Shown here: positions 51,942-62,156 of the stretch, in pieces
Numbering within the stretch: position 1 is the stretch's first letter
Layout of the letters: each line of letters opens with the position of its first letter
Assembly (NCBI GenBank): GCA_047495785.1
Contig: JBLDXI010000029.1
Span: forward strand, 1,240,001-1,304,000
DNA: 64,000 bases
Direction: 5' to 3'
Source of the DNA: Lepidodermella squamata
Taxonomy: Eukaryota > Gastrotricha
Translations under genes and position numbers: made by a program
Notes under the pieces: generated by a model
Database searches by the model: none
The model's input: the letters and a program-made list of their open reading frames with translations, nothing else
Told to the model about the DNA's origin: nothing

Positions 51942-52311
51942 TATATCGCTGCGTTGAAAATAAAGATGTGCTGCACCGGGTCACGGATAATAATAATTTT
52001 TCATTTGTAACGGCAGCTCGTTTTTGCTACCTGTAAAATCTTCAATCGAAGAATTGTAGAAGAGCGCGAGAAAACTTTGAAGAATTACAGTAAGGATAGG
52101 CGAAGAAGATGAACTGATCTTCTTTTATCTTCAAGAGTCCAAGAACGCAAGATAGCAATTGCAGCTAATGGCAATTTTATAGCCCTTGAACCGAAGATAG
52201 TAATTTGGGATGCAACCGCTCCACAGTTGTAAACAGCCGCAATATAGCCGTATAATGATTTATAGAAATATGCGCTAGCACTGGCGGTCTCTTACATCGC
52301 AACACGAACAA

Positions 52312-52788
52312 TGTGTCAGAAAAGGAGGTAAAATGTTATAAGGCGAGGTCGCATACCGGGTTCGTGTTAAGGCGAAACGGTCAGCCGGGAGGAGCAATAT
52401 TTAGAGTGACGGCGAGAATAGCTGTTAGATGAAGGTAAGTTTAGGCCTTGAACTCTGATAATAAACAACAAATTACCGATCGCGTAGTAGGCAGGTACGG
52501 TTGAGGTAAGCGGATCGATACAACTCGCCGATATAAAATATGTTCTAATTAACGATAGGAATTCGGATTAAAGATGGAATTTGATAAGTTACAAAAGCCA
52601 ATGATAGGGTGAGAGGACTAGGACGAGGCACCGGTAGAGCATAGTAAAATAGCAAGTTGTGAAGTAGAGAAGTTGATGAATGAAAGTATGATAGTTGCGC
52701 TTACGTAGGGAGGTAGGCGCCGTGGCGGGAGAAGCGAACGCGTGCCGAACGGGCGCGTGTCACGACGCCAGGTGGCGTCACCGCCACA
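52312..52788 (-). mobile_element. Candidate 3' LTR of the gypsy element
   Basis: 477 bases beginning TGTG and ending CACA on either strand. On the minus strand it follows a purine tract (AGTGGGGGAGAG) that would be the polypurine tract. No second LTR is present, so the identification rests on termini and position. Confidence 0.6.
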
Positions 52789-55325
52789 CTCTCCCCCACT
52801 GAAATGAAGCGGAAGCGTACGGACAAAAATTATAATACATACTCAATAGATTGAGATGGAACCCGGTATGCATAAATATACAATATGAAGTTTGATACAA
52901 AAGATTTACATTATGAAACAGAGGCATTCGGTAAGAGTTTTAGACAGGTGATTTGATTCACAAAGCTTTTTACAACCGAGCACGAAAATATACTAGATGC
53001 AATCGTGTTATATCACAACAAGGCGGAAAAAAAACAAGAACAACGTTTGAAAGTGTAAAAACTGTTAGAAAATTGAATCTAACTGTCTATCATTATTTTA
53101 CAGGCGCCACGCGGGAATTTTACAATAAAATAGTGGTTCAGCAGATTTACAGGTAGGCGACATATAGAAATTAAAGGACAGGTACAAAAATTACAATATT
53201 TATACAGCGCTGTTAAGTTTCCGGATAGTCAGGCTGAGACAACAAAAGGCGTATAGCAGGACAACAGAATGACGGACGGAAAGATTGAAGACGATACCGG
53301 TCGCCCGTCGGCGCCTAGGCGGAGCGGATCGCAGGACCGATCGATGTCGAGTGATGTCGTGCAGACATCAGCGCTTGAGTCGCTTCGCGACTTCGACGGC
53401 GATGTAGGCGAGGCGCAAAAGGACGGCGAGGTTGAGGCGGTCGGGCGGTCTCAGGGCGGCGAGCGGGCGCAGCTTTGCTGCCTCTTCCCCCTCCACGGAC
53501 GACGGTCGGTGGCACCTGCTCGCCCACCGGGGGTGCCATTGCCGGTGAGGGCGCTTGGATACACGTCGGGAACGCCACGTCCGACGGGGCCTCGGAGGCC
53601 AAGGGCGAGAGCGGTTTCAAGGCCGCCGGAGCGGGAAACGAGACCAGCTTACGCCGGTTCGTCCACGGAAGCGTCGCCGCCGGATCTTCGACCGATGCCA
53701 ACTGGTAGTCGTTGTTGGCCTCGTTGACGGCGGTGACCACGAACGGGCCTCGGTATCGGGGCGCGAACTTGCCCTTGCGTTCGTGTGCTTCGAGGAGAAC
53801 GCCGACTGTGTCGCCGACGGCGAAGCGGTGCGAGTTGGCCCGGCGATCGTTCGTCACGCGGCGGTGGGCTTGGGCGCGGTCGAGGTTCGCGGAAGCATGT
53901 TGCCAGAGCGCGTCCAACCGGTTTGGCGCCGACCTGCTGAACGGGCGTGCCCACGGGCGCGTCGAGGGGCCCCGCCTGCGGGCCGGCGAGCAGCTTGATA
54001 GCCGTGCGGGCCGGGTAGCCATATACCAATTCGTGGGGCGAGACGCCGGTAGCCTCGTTCACGGCCGTCTTGTAGGCTCGCAAGGCACGGAGAAGCTGCA
54101 GGTGCCAGGACCGGGGGTTGGCCTTGTCGACGCCGGTAGCGATCATGTCCGCGAGGACGCGGTGGCTGCGTTCGACGAGCGAATTTCCGCGGGCGATGTA
54201 TCGGCTGGTCCGCAGTTTCCGTATGCCGAGGCTCACGCAGAACTCTCGTACGGCGTAGGAGTCGACGTTAGGTCCGCGGTCCGTCAGCAGAGCCCCGGGA
54301 ACCTCGAAGTCGGCGATGAAGTGCTCCAGGTGGGCGACGATGGTCGGCGTCTTGGTCGAGCGAAGCGGATAGGCGACGAGCAGCTACGAGAAGGCGTCGT
54401 ACAGCGTCAACAGCCAGCGATGGCCCTGACTGCTCGGCGGCTCGATCGGCCCGACCAGGTCCATGGAAACGAGCGCGAAGGGTTCGTCGGCATGCCTGAT
54501 CGGCACCAAGGGCACCGTTGCCGACTGGTTCGACGCCTTCCGGATTTTGCAGGTCTCGCACTCGCGGCAGTACCGTCGCACCGCGCTGTAGCAGCCCGGG
54601 AGCCCAGCAGTAGTCCCGTGTCCTTTCCAGCGTCTTGAAACGACCGAGGTGACCAGACGAGGGCGCGTCATGAGCGACGCGGATCACCTGCGGCACGTAG
54701 ACAGCGGGAAGGATGAGGCAAAGCCGAGGGAAGAGCCGGTCTTCCACCGACATGTAAAACACGCCGGCTTCGTCCTTCGAGACTGCGTTGCGGTGGCGGA
54801 AGAGACAGGCGGAGATGCGTCGCCGAGGTCGAGGTTACAGAGGACGGGGCCGAGGTCGGGATCGGCAAGCTGCGCGGCGCGGAGCTCGGCCGGGTCGAGG
54901 CGGAACGAGTCGGCTAACGACAACGAGGCGGCGCAGGTCGCGTCGGGAAAGGCGGTGTCGTCGTAGGTGTAGCCGGTCTCGTCGGCATCGACTGAGGGCC
55001 GCGAGAGGCCGTCGGCGAGGTTGAGGCGACCAGGTCGGTGAACCAGATCGAACTGGTAGTCGCCCATCAGCATCTCCAGCCAGCGCCAGACACGCTTGCT
55101 GGGATCACGGAGGGTTTGAAGCCACAGGAGCGCCTTGTGATCGGTCTCGAGGACGAACCTGGTGCCAAGCAGGTATTCGCGGAACCGTTCACACGAGAAC
55201 ACGATCGCAAGACACTCCTTCTCGAGGGCTGGGTACTTCCGCTCGGCGGGCGAAAGCAGGCGACTAGGCGCAGCAACCAGCCGGTCGAGACCGTCATCAC
55301 CAGTTTGCACGCGATTCAAACACAT
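52789..55325 (-). mobile_element. Ty3/gypsy retrotransposon fragment: RNase H and integrase, GC-rich
   Basis: On the minus strand, from right to left: an RNase H domain (KYPALEKECLAIVFSCERF, FVLETDHKALLWL, HRPGRLNLADGLSRP; 55325-54960), an integrase zinc-binding region (YCRECETCKIRK, about 54560), the core with three acidic positions (SMDLVGPI; LTDRGPNVDSY; GNSLVERSHR), and a GPY/F-type module (KFAPRYRGPFVVTA, about 53740). Frameshifts and an in-frame TAG after YDAFS show it is dead. Protease, RT and gag are missing at the right, where sequence turns AT-rich at 55326. GC content is far above the surroundings. 52789-53310 is non-coding sequence next to the LTR. Confidence 0.8.
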
Positions 55326-55617
55326 GTTTCACGGCACGATTACGCGCGTCTGCAATTAGTTTTGGATTTTCAGCAATTGCAATTGAATAAGGTGTCTTAC
55401 GAGTTGTAACAGGATGTAACGGATTTCAACCCAACTTCTAGATGACCCATAATTGCCAATCAGGCACTCCGGTTAGAAGCGTTTTAGCCTCTCGCGCCTC
55501 ATGTTTTTCGCTGTCGAAGATGAAAGATGAAGAAGATGAAATATGCGCCTTTTGTTAAATAGCTGTACTTATAAATATTATAGTGATGATTCATGGATTT
55601 CAGTTGTATAGGCCTGT

Positions 55618-56817
55618 GGTTGTAAGACAGTTCAGCAGAACTTAGTTCAGCAACGTCAGTTCAGCAGTGATATTTGAGCAGGAGGCACTTCAGCAACCGC
55701 TACTTCAGCAGACGCTATTTCAGCAGACAGCACTTTAGCAGGCGACAGTTCAGCAGAACTTAGTTCAGCATTCGCTATTTCAGCAAACGGCTTTTTAGCA
55801 ATCGACACTTCAGCAACTTCCACTTTAGCAGCTGTACTGTTCAGCAAAAGACTCTTCAGCAGAAGACTTATGGGCAATGATATACTTCAGCAGAAGTCAT
55901 TTCAGCATACGACACTTGCTCAGTGTGAACTTGAGCAAAACATAATTTAAGCAAACGACAGTTCAGCAGAATAATATAGTATTCGTTTAAGTGACTTTTC
56001 AGCAATTACATTTTAGCAGAAGTGTATTTCAGCAAAAGACACTTTGTCAGAACGACACTTTAGCAGAAAAAGGGACTCCCAACGGCTAAGACAAAGAAGA
56101 CGTGGAAACTGAAAAATGAACTGAGTCAAGCTTCGCAAAATTAGACACACTAAAGCTGCTGCGCACTACGCAGTGGCGGAAAAATATCAGCATTGTGTAT
56201 GATGAATTTTATTTTACGAATTATAATGCAGTTCGGCGACACAAGCCAATAATTCGGCGAATAAAAAGAATAAGTCACATGTTTTTTTGTTTTTATTTCG
56301 GTTAGTCTTAAGTCTTTTTTAAGTCGTTCGTCAAGAATTGGGACAAAATTCTGCTGAACTGTCGTCTGCTTAACTTAGTTTCGGCTGAACTGTACACATT
56401 TTTTGAGTTAATAAAAATGCTCAAGTTCTACTTGCTGAAAAGTCGTTCTGTTTAACTGTCGTTGCTAATATGACTGCTTATTTGATCAGAACTGAATCTG
56501 CTGATATATCTTCTGCTGATTTGTCGTATGCTGAAGTGACTTCTGCTGAAGTATATCATTGCTCATAAGTCTTCTCTGAAGAGTCTTTTGCTGAACAGTA
56601 CAGCTGCTTAAGTGGAAGTTGCTGAAGTGTCGCCTGCTAAAGTGCTGTTTGCTGAAGTAGCAAATGCTTAACTAAGTTCTGCTGAACTGTCGCCTGCTAA
56701 AGTGCTGTATGCTGAAATAGCGTCTGCTAAAGTAGCGGTTGCTGAAGTGTCTCCTGCTCAAATATCACTGCTAAACTGACGTTGCTGAACTAAGTTCTGC
56801 TGAACTGTCTTACAACC
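55618..56817. mobile_element. Foldback transposon built of 15-bp TTCAGCA repeats
   Basis: Ends GGTTGTAAGACAGTTCAGCA (55618) and its complement (56817), flanked by perfect 8-bp duplications AGGCCTGT (55610-55617, 56818-56825). The left arm is an array of 15-base units starting TTCAGCA or TTTAGCA with variable remainder; the right arm is the same array inverted (TGCTGAA). The two arms align at many units. The central roughly 270 bases (about 56070-56340) are unique. No transposase. Confidence 0.88.
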
Positions 56818-56869
56818 AGGCCTGTCAGTCTGACTTTATCTGTATTCTATGTAAAATCCAAGAAACCAT

Positions 56870-57730
56870 CGTGAAAGACAACCTGTTGAACTATCTATAC
56901 AAGAACAACCTGTTACCAGAAAATCAATGTGGCTTCTTATCGCGTAGGTGTTGTGAGACGCAGCTTCTTTCCTGTACAATTGACTGGCTAAATTTTCTAG
57001 ACCAGCTTCTTGACGTAGTAGTTATTTACCTTGATTTATCCAAGGCCTTTGACACTGTTCCGATTTCGTTGTTATTAGCAAAGCTTCTTGACATCAACGT
57101 TTGTGGTGCGCTTCTCAACTGGGTCAGATCCTTTCTTTCAGATCGCTTCTTTCGCGTGACTGTCAACTCTAAAAATTCCGAAGGTCCCCGGTGACATCAG
57201 GGATCAGGGGTACCTCATCAGGGCTCGATCCTGGGCCCAATACTGTTCCTTATATTCACATCGGATGTGAACTCGTGTATATTCTGAATTCGATCATGAA
57301 ATTATTTGCGGACGACACAAACTTGTACAAGGTCATTCGAAGCCTCGCACCTCGCAGACTGCTCCGAACTACAGGAAGACCTAAATCGGCTTATCAATTG
57401 TTTCGATACAAACAGGTTAGCTGTAAATTCGAAGAAATGCGTTGTTCTGAAAATGGGCAAGAACGAGTTTCCGTTTACATTCGACATCACAGGTGTGGAG
57501 CTACAGACGATAAACCCCGTGAAGGACCTTGGCGTTATCATCGACTCAAAACTATCATTTTCAGAACACTGTCAGTCTCTCGCCGCCAAATGCCATCGCA
57601 TCAACGGTTAAACCGGGGTGTGCCGCGTTTAAAATTAAAAGTGTGAAGTTCATCCCGCACATCACGCATACATGCTATAGTCGATTTTTCAAGGTTCGTG
57701 TTGACTGCTGGATAGTCCCGTACACTTTAA
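56870..57730 (+). mobile_element. LINE reverse transcriptase fragment, frameshifted
   Basis: First frame to 57194: NLLPENQCGFLSRRCCETQL, VVIYLDLSKAFDTVPISLLL, FRVTVNSKNSEG. A shift follows just before the PQGS-like region (57195-57240), then FADDTNLYKV (about 57304) and CFDTNRLAVNSKKC, NPVKDLGVIIDSKLSF up to a stop at 57609. CR1/Jockey-like; a different family from the LINE at 1-1197. Dead. Confidence 0.75.
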
Positions 57731-57759
57731 CGCACATCCTGTCACATTTCCCCCACTAG

Positions 57760-58147
57760 TGCGAGAATGTGTTGTACAAGTATTTAAGATCTGTTAGATC
57801 GCTGTTAGATCGCTATCGTGAAACTGAACGCAGACAGCACCTTTGGGCCATTAACCAGGCCATTTTTGATTACGTTACGTTGATGTTTTTTGTGGTACTT
57901 TCAAGCTCTCGAATGAGCCAGGGAATAACCCTGAATAAAAAGACTGCCCTGTAAAAGTTTTAAAAGGCCTGAAACATTAAATTAATAAAAATCATTCTCC
58001 TTAGTCAAGGGTTGAATTCAAGTTACGGTTAACCGGACTTTTCTAACTAGCCTTTCATTTTTCACCTGATAAGCAGCCGCCATTCGTGGTTCCAACCTGC
58101 CGTCTCGCTAACTTTGAAGGCTGAACACGATGGCGTACACAAATTAG
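57760..58147. other. Post-LINE block and duplicated sequence
   Basis: 57823-58010 is the block also present at 6140-6330 upstream of receptor 1. No gene. Confidence 0.5.
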
Positions 58148-58452
58148 GGGGCACACAGTAGTTCAGTGGATAGCTGTCTGCTGTGTATTGAGCGTCAAGA
58201 TCGATGGGCACGAGTTCGATCCCCACCCGGGTCGACCGTGGTTTATCAATGACGCTCTACCCCGACGGTGGCCGACCACTCCATCGTGTTACAAAAGTGA
58301 AAAGTGGTAGATTAGGAGTGTCAGCGAGACTGCACTAATCGCTACCGAGCTGTCCTCAAGAGACCCCAACAAGCGACCCTAAGAGCGCTCATTCGGGACC
58401 CATGGCTTCGGCCCATCCATTCAACGAATGGGACGTCTCAATAATAAAAAAG
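58148..58452 (+). mobile_element. tRNA-derived SINE
   Basis: Head with A-box TAGTTCAGTGGATAGC and B-box GAGTTCGATCCCC at 58161-58220, a unique body (GACGGTGGCCGACCACTCCA...), a short palindromic stretch near the 3' end (CCCATCCATTC/GAATGGG), and a tail GTCTCAATAATAAAAAAGG. Lies at the left limit of homology between the receptor 3 and 4 upstream regions. Confidence 0.75.
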
Positions 58453-58900
58453 GAATTTTCGAATTTTTACACAAATCCGGGTTAAAATGTTGCTGATGTC
58501 ATTGCGATTAATGCTCCACTGATTCGTGCTTCCGTTTATTCTTTGTTGAGAAACGCCTAAACGCCGCCGGAACCATTCGTTTTTATTCTTTTTTTGTTTT
58601 CTCGCTGCTCTACCCCAGTCAACGTAGATTTGTGCACGGAACACGGAATCGTCCGTCATCCGTCCGTGACATTCACATTTCTCTAACAGCACGATTCGCA
58701 CCATGACATTGTCAAATCTTGTCGGTCCCGGGTTTGGCATGTCATAAAAGATCAGATCTTGAAAATGCGTCTGATTTCATGGCTAATGTATAAAGATGCG
58801 TGGCGTTTATAATGCGCTGTAGAACGGAAATTCTTCGGAAGGAAGGAGAGCACAGACGTAACGAGGAAATAACAAATCCCTAGCTTCGGAATGGCAAGCA

Positions 58901-58908
58901 TATTTAAA
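58901..58908 (+). promoter_or_regulatory. TATA-like core promoter of receptor 4
   Basis: TATTTAAA followed by GCTGGCGGCATTTCACAG, 75 bases before the ATG, in the block shared with receptors 1 and 3. Confidence 0.6.
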
Positions 58909-58975
58909 GCTGGCGGCATTTCACAGAAACCTGAATCAGTCACTCCCTTTTCAAAATTTACATTCGCATCCTAGA

Positions 58976-61309
58976 ATGGTATTTTTAATATTATCAATAT
59001 TTCTTGCCACTTCGGTTATTGATCAGACCGAATCTAGAAAACCATACCGCTTGCGAACCCTTTACCACATCCCATTGTCTCTGAACGCTGGAGATAACAA
59101 GAACAACTGTCGATGGGCCTTTCAAACCGCTTACGATTTCGCGAATAACCGCTCCGATATTCTGCCCGACTATCACCTCGAAGTCGAGTTTCGCGAGGAA
59201 GGACCACAAGGCATGCTGGCAACGTCTACAGGCATCAACTTCATGCGGTCGATGTTGGACTCGGCAGAGCCTGGGCTATACCTAGCCCCACTAACAGTCG
59301 GTGTGTCGCAAACACCAGGCTGCAAGAGTTGGGGAAGCGTTGCGTCCCATGTGAACATGATCATGATAACTTCGACTTGCCTCTCGCCCAGCCAGGCTAA
59401 CCGACGAGATCTATATCCTAACCTATGGCGTATTAAAGCTTCGTCTCAGCTAACGATAATGGCTCGACTGAGCTTTATAAAACAATTCACCCCTTGGAAG
59501 AAAACTGCTGTTGTGTTCCCTGTCTCGGGTAGCTCTTTCGGGTGGGAGGCAGCAAGTTACACACTAGCAGTGAATAATCAATTCGGCCTGGGGGTTCAGA
59601 CGATAGAAGCGAGTTCAGACTTCAACGATGATTTCATGCAGTTGTTCATCAAAAAGGACATCCGAATTATTTCATTTGAAAATATAGACCCAGCCATTTC
59701 AATTGCTTTCCTGTGTCAGGCCCACAAAAACGGAATAAGGGGTGATAAGTACCTCTTCCTAACATTTACAAATGCTTACGTGGACCCTAACGTTGCTCCT
59801 AAAAATCTTTATCCGAAGAATTGCAATATTTCAATTTACAAAGAGCAAGTTGAGCGAGTATTGTATTTTGGTGCCAGTTCTCAACTTCCTATTGGCAATG
59901 ACGGGATAAGCAAGGACTATCTAGGAAACACCATGTCTGAGTTTGATGCTTTCTTCCAATCTAACTTTCCAGTCGATATGAAAATGGCCGATTATCCGAC
60001 CCGATTCACCTGCTACGATGCCGCTTTGCATTCTATCGTGACGCTGGCTGAGGCAGAGAAGCTTTTAAACACCCGGAACTCGACACTCAGGAACTTTAAG
60101 GAAGATCCTCGGAATGTGATGCTCGCTGTTAATCAAAGTATCGGAAATATAAGGTTTAGGAATCAGCAACACGGCTTCTTTCATTACTCAGAGCGAATGG
60201 AGATGGACTATGAAGCTCAGGGGGTCTCAACCTGGTCGCAGCGAACCGGTCTTCGGGCGAGGTATGCCATATCTTTGGAGGAAAACGCCACGACGATCAA
60301 CGACACTTCGTTATTCAAAATACGGGTGATAGCACCTTTCGCGCCGAACTTTTTGCCTAAAGATGCTGCGTTCGAAGAGCAAGTCGACGCCGGTGTTCCA
60401 TTTTCAGCTTTTAGCTTCTTGGCAACAACAGCATGCCTGATTTTAGTCTGTCAAATCAGCGGTATTTCCTACATCCTTTCGCGTGATAAGACTGATCTAT
60501 GGAAAAAATCAGATGACTTTCTTGTAATGCTAAGCTTTCTGGCCTTGGCAGGAGGTTCGATACTTCTCACAACCCCGACCAGGTTGAGAAACACAGCTGT
60601 GTGTGAGGCAAGCATATTCCTCGTAGCTTTAGGCCTATCACTTCTCTACAGCTATCTGGTAGGCCGTTTGAGGTCTGCTTCTAAAGTCTTGCAGCAAAAT
60701 TTGGCTGTCAAACGTCGTGCTCCAGAACCTGAGAGCGACGAGGTTTCATTCGGAATCAGAGTACTCCCTTTCGTGCTTCTAACTTTTGTCATTGTCGTTA
60801 CATGGTTGGCGTCTGATCCTTACCGCGCAGCGCTTGCCAAACCGGAAAATTCCAGGTCATACATTGCTGAAATAGACACTTATGTTGAATCGTATTCTAT
60901 CACTTGCTCGTCAAATTATTCAGGCGAATGGTCTGCATCACTTCTAGCATTGAATCTCGCTCTTCTTGGGTTAGGTGTTACTAACGCTGTGACACTCAAA
61001 GGAAACCGATACTTGCCGTATTTTCCGTTTGTGACGCGTTTAGCTGTGGCTATTGTTTTCTCTTCAACTTTTTTCCTTGCCATGATTGCTGTTGTCTTCA
61101 TGCTGGATTCGGCCAGTGAACAAAATATTGCAGTCGCCGTGGGGTTGCAGATTCAGTCGGGCTTAGTCGCTATTTTGCTTTACGTTAAAGTTGGGAATGG
61201 AGCAGATGCAGCAGGCGATATAATGCCACGACTACCGTCTACGCCAATGCTGATGGGCTTATTCGACGCAGTGAGTCGAAAGCCCACTCATGTAAAAATG
61301 TATATCTAG
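58976..61309 (+). CDS. GABA-B-like class C GPCR, copy 4
   Basis: Single exon, 777 residues, starting at CCTAGA-ATG. Signal peptide MVFLILSIFLATSVIDQ, bilobed ligand-binding domain, seven membrane segments; TM3 Cys (AVCEASIF) and loop-2 Cys (SITCSSNYSGEWSAS) retained. The N-terminal region (LNAGDNKNN, EVEFREEGPQ) is like copy 2, but the ligand domain/TM1 junction is almost identical to copy 3 (117 identical bases at 60305-60421, then one mismatch, then about 60 more). Unique changes include SYTLAVNNQFG in place of SFTVSMNNQFG in lobe 1 and GRLRSASKVLQQN in intracellular loop 2. Intact; its 3' flank includes the sequence also found as debris near 5530. Confidence 0.9.
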   Translation: MVFLILSIFLATSVIDQTESRKPYRLRTLYHIPLSLNAGDNKNNCRWAFQTAYDFANNRSDILPDYHLEVEFREEGPQGMLATSTGINFMRSMLDSAEPGLYLAPLTVGVSQTPGCKSWGSVASHVNMIMITSTCLSPSQANRRDLYPNLWRIKASSQLTIMARLSFIKQFTPWKKTAVVFPVSGSSFGWEAASYTLAVNNQFGLGVQTIEASSDFNDDFMQLFIKKDIRIISFENIDPAISIAFLCQAHKNGIRGDKYLFLTFTNAYVDPNVAPKNLYPKNCNISIYKEQVERVLYFGASSQLPIGNDGISKDYLGNTMSEFDAFFQSNFPVDMKMADYPTRFTCYDAALHSIVTLAEAEKLLNTRNSTLRNFKEDPRNVMLAVNQSIGNIRFRNQQHGFFHYSERMEMDYEAQGVSTWSQRTGLRARYAISLEENATTINDTSLFKIRVIAPFAPNFLPKDAAFEEQVDAGVPFSAFSFLATTACLILVCQISGISYILSRDKTDLWKKSDDFLVMLSFLALAGGSILLTTPTRLRNTAVCEASIFLVALGLSLLYSYLVGRLRSASKVLQQNLAVKRRAPEPESDEVSFGIRVLPFVLLTFVIVVTWLASDPYRAALAKPENSRSYIAEIDTYVESYSITCSSNYSGEWSASLLALNLALLGLGVTNAVTLKGNRYLPYFPFVTRLAVAIVFSSTFFLAMIAVVFMLDSASEQNIAVAVGLQIQSGLVAILLYVKVGNGADAAGDIMPRLPSTPMLMGLFDAVSRKPTHVKMYI

Positions 61310-61339
61310 TGAAAGGAAAATTCCCGGTTTTAAAGCTAA

Positions 61340-61820
61340 AATTGTTTACCTAATATGTATTGTGTAGCAGTAAAGCACGTGAAACTGTTCTTTGATGGAG
61401 TCGACTTCAGCGAAGGCAAGGGCGTCACAAGGCTCAACTTCGAAGGGCTGATCAAGGATGGCTCTAAGGCAGTGGGCTTGCAGATCCGTCTGCTGTTTCC
61501 AGGATGACAAGGGCATGCAGCGCAAGGCAGGCGCTCCATAGGAAACCAAGGACTCTAGAAGGGATTTATACAGAGGAACGAAAGTGCGCTTATCAAGTAT
61601 GTTTTCCAAGGCTCAGATGGATTGAGGTGGATAAGCTAAGAGGCGATAGAAGCATTATCTCAAATGTTTAGGGTGTGAAATTAATCGCAAGCGTTAACAC
61701 CAGGCAACAGTGCTCTTGAGCTTCGATTGAAGCCGGCGAAGAGCAGTGGCAGTGGCGAAGAGCGAACTGCCATAAGCCCAGCTCAGCGAGTTGTCCGCAT
61801 ATTGTTCGAAGGAAAATCTT
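61340..61820 (-). mobile_element. LINE reverse transcriptase fragment
   Basis: Minus strand shows QYADNSLSWAYGSSLF...LKSTVAWC (61805-61694; the YADD motif reads YADN) and FVPLYKSLLESLVSYGAPAL (about 61580-61520) in separate frames. It corresponds to residues around the YADD box and thumb of the LINE at 1-1197. Intervening sequence is deleted. Confidence 0.65.
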
Positions 61821-62060
61821 TCTTTGATATTTTTAGTTTCATTTTGGTTATTGCAAAGAATCTGAAATTTGATGGAGTGAAACGTGAAACTTGAAGCTAA
61901 GCAGTTGTTCGCTCGTATCAAAGCAAAATTCTCAAAAGATAAACGCATTAACTAAAAGCTGAGAAACGGCCTAGATTAGCTGGCGCTGCTGCTTTTTCAG
62001 CCCAGAGCAATTATGTGAAAGAAGGCCGGCTGTGAGATACTCTCTAAAGGTTTATTGGGA
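61800..62060 (+). pseudogene. Remnant of the last exon of the LamG-like gene
   Basis: From TTTTAG|TTTCATTTTGG at 61837 it matches the last exon at 31375-31579 (ATCTGAAATTTGATGGAGTG, TTCGCTCGTATCAAAGC, GGCGCTGCTGCTTTTTCAGC). It has an internal 9-base duplication (GAAACGTGAAACTTG), a stop in AACGCATTAACTAAAAG, and the final Trp codon changed to TGA (GCTGTGAGATAC against GCTGTGGGATAC). Not functional. Confidence 0.8.
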
Positions 62061-62156
62061 AAACAAAGTAACATTTCAAAGGAATTGTCAACGGGATGAG
62101 AAGGAAAAATTCAAAATTGAGTTCCGTTAATCCGCTTGGAATCCCGTATAAGCTGG

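Larger units (their letters stand above)
48140..52303. repeat. 1.9 kb dispersed repeat, copy 2, split by two insertions
   Basis: Matches 33695-35632 along its length (for example GAATTGCTAGGATGACTTG at about 48321, ATATGCGCTAGCACTGGCGG at about 52269). Interrupted at about 49571-50537 by an R2-like LINE fragment and at 50693-51941 by a TA-flanked MITE. The left limit is uncertain by a few tens of bases. Confidence 0.75.

Noticed and set aside
54788-55024. Arg-rich + strand frame opposite the gypsy RNase H
   Set aside because: Shadow of GC-rich antisense sequence; the minus strand holds recognisable pol motifs.
55656-55877. Pentapeptide-repeat-like frame (A-E-L-x-x)
   Set aside because: Explained by the 15-base periodicity of the foldback arm; no start signals and mirrored in the other arm.
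55618-56817. CRISPR-like array, because of regularly spaced short repeats
   Set aside because: The repeat unit is only 7 conserved bases with 8-base spacing, arranged as inverted arms with target duplications in animal DNA; it is a foldback transposon.
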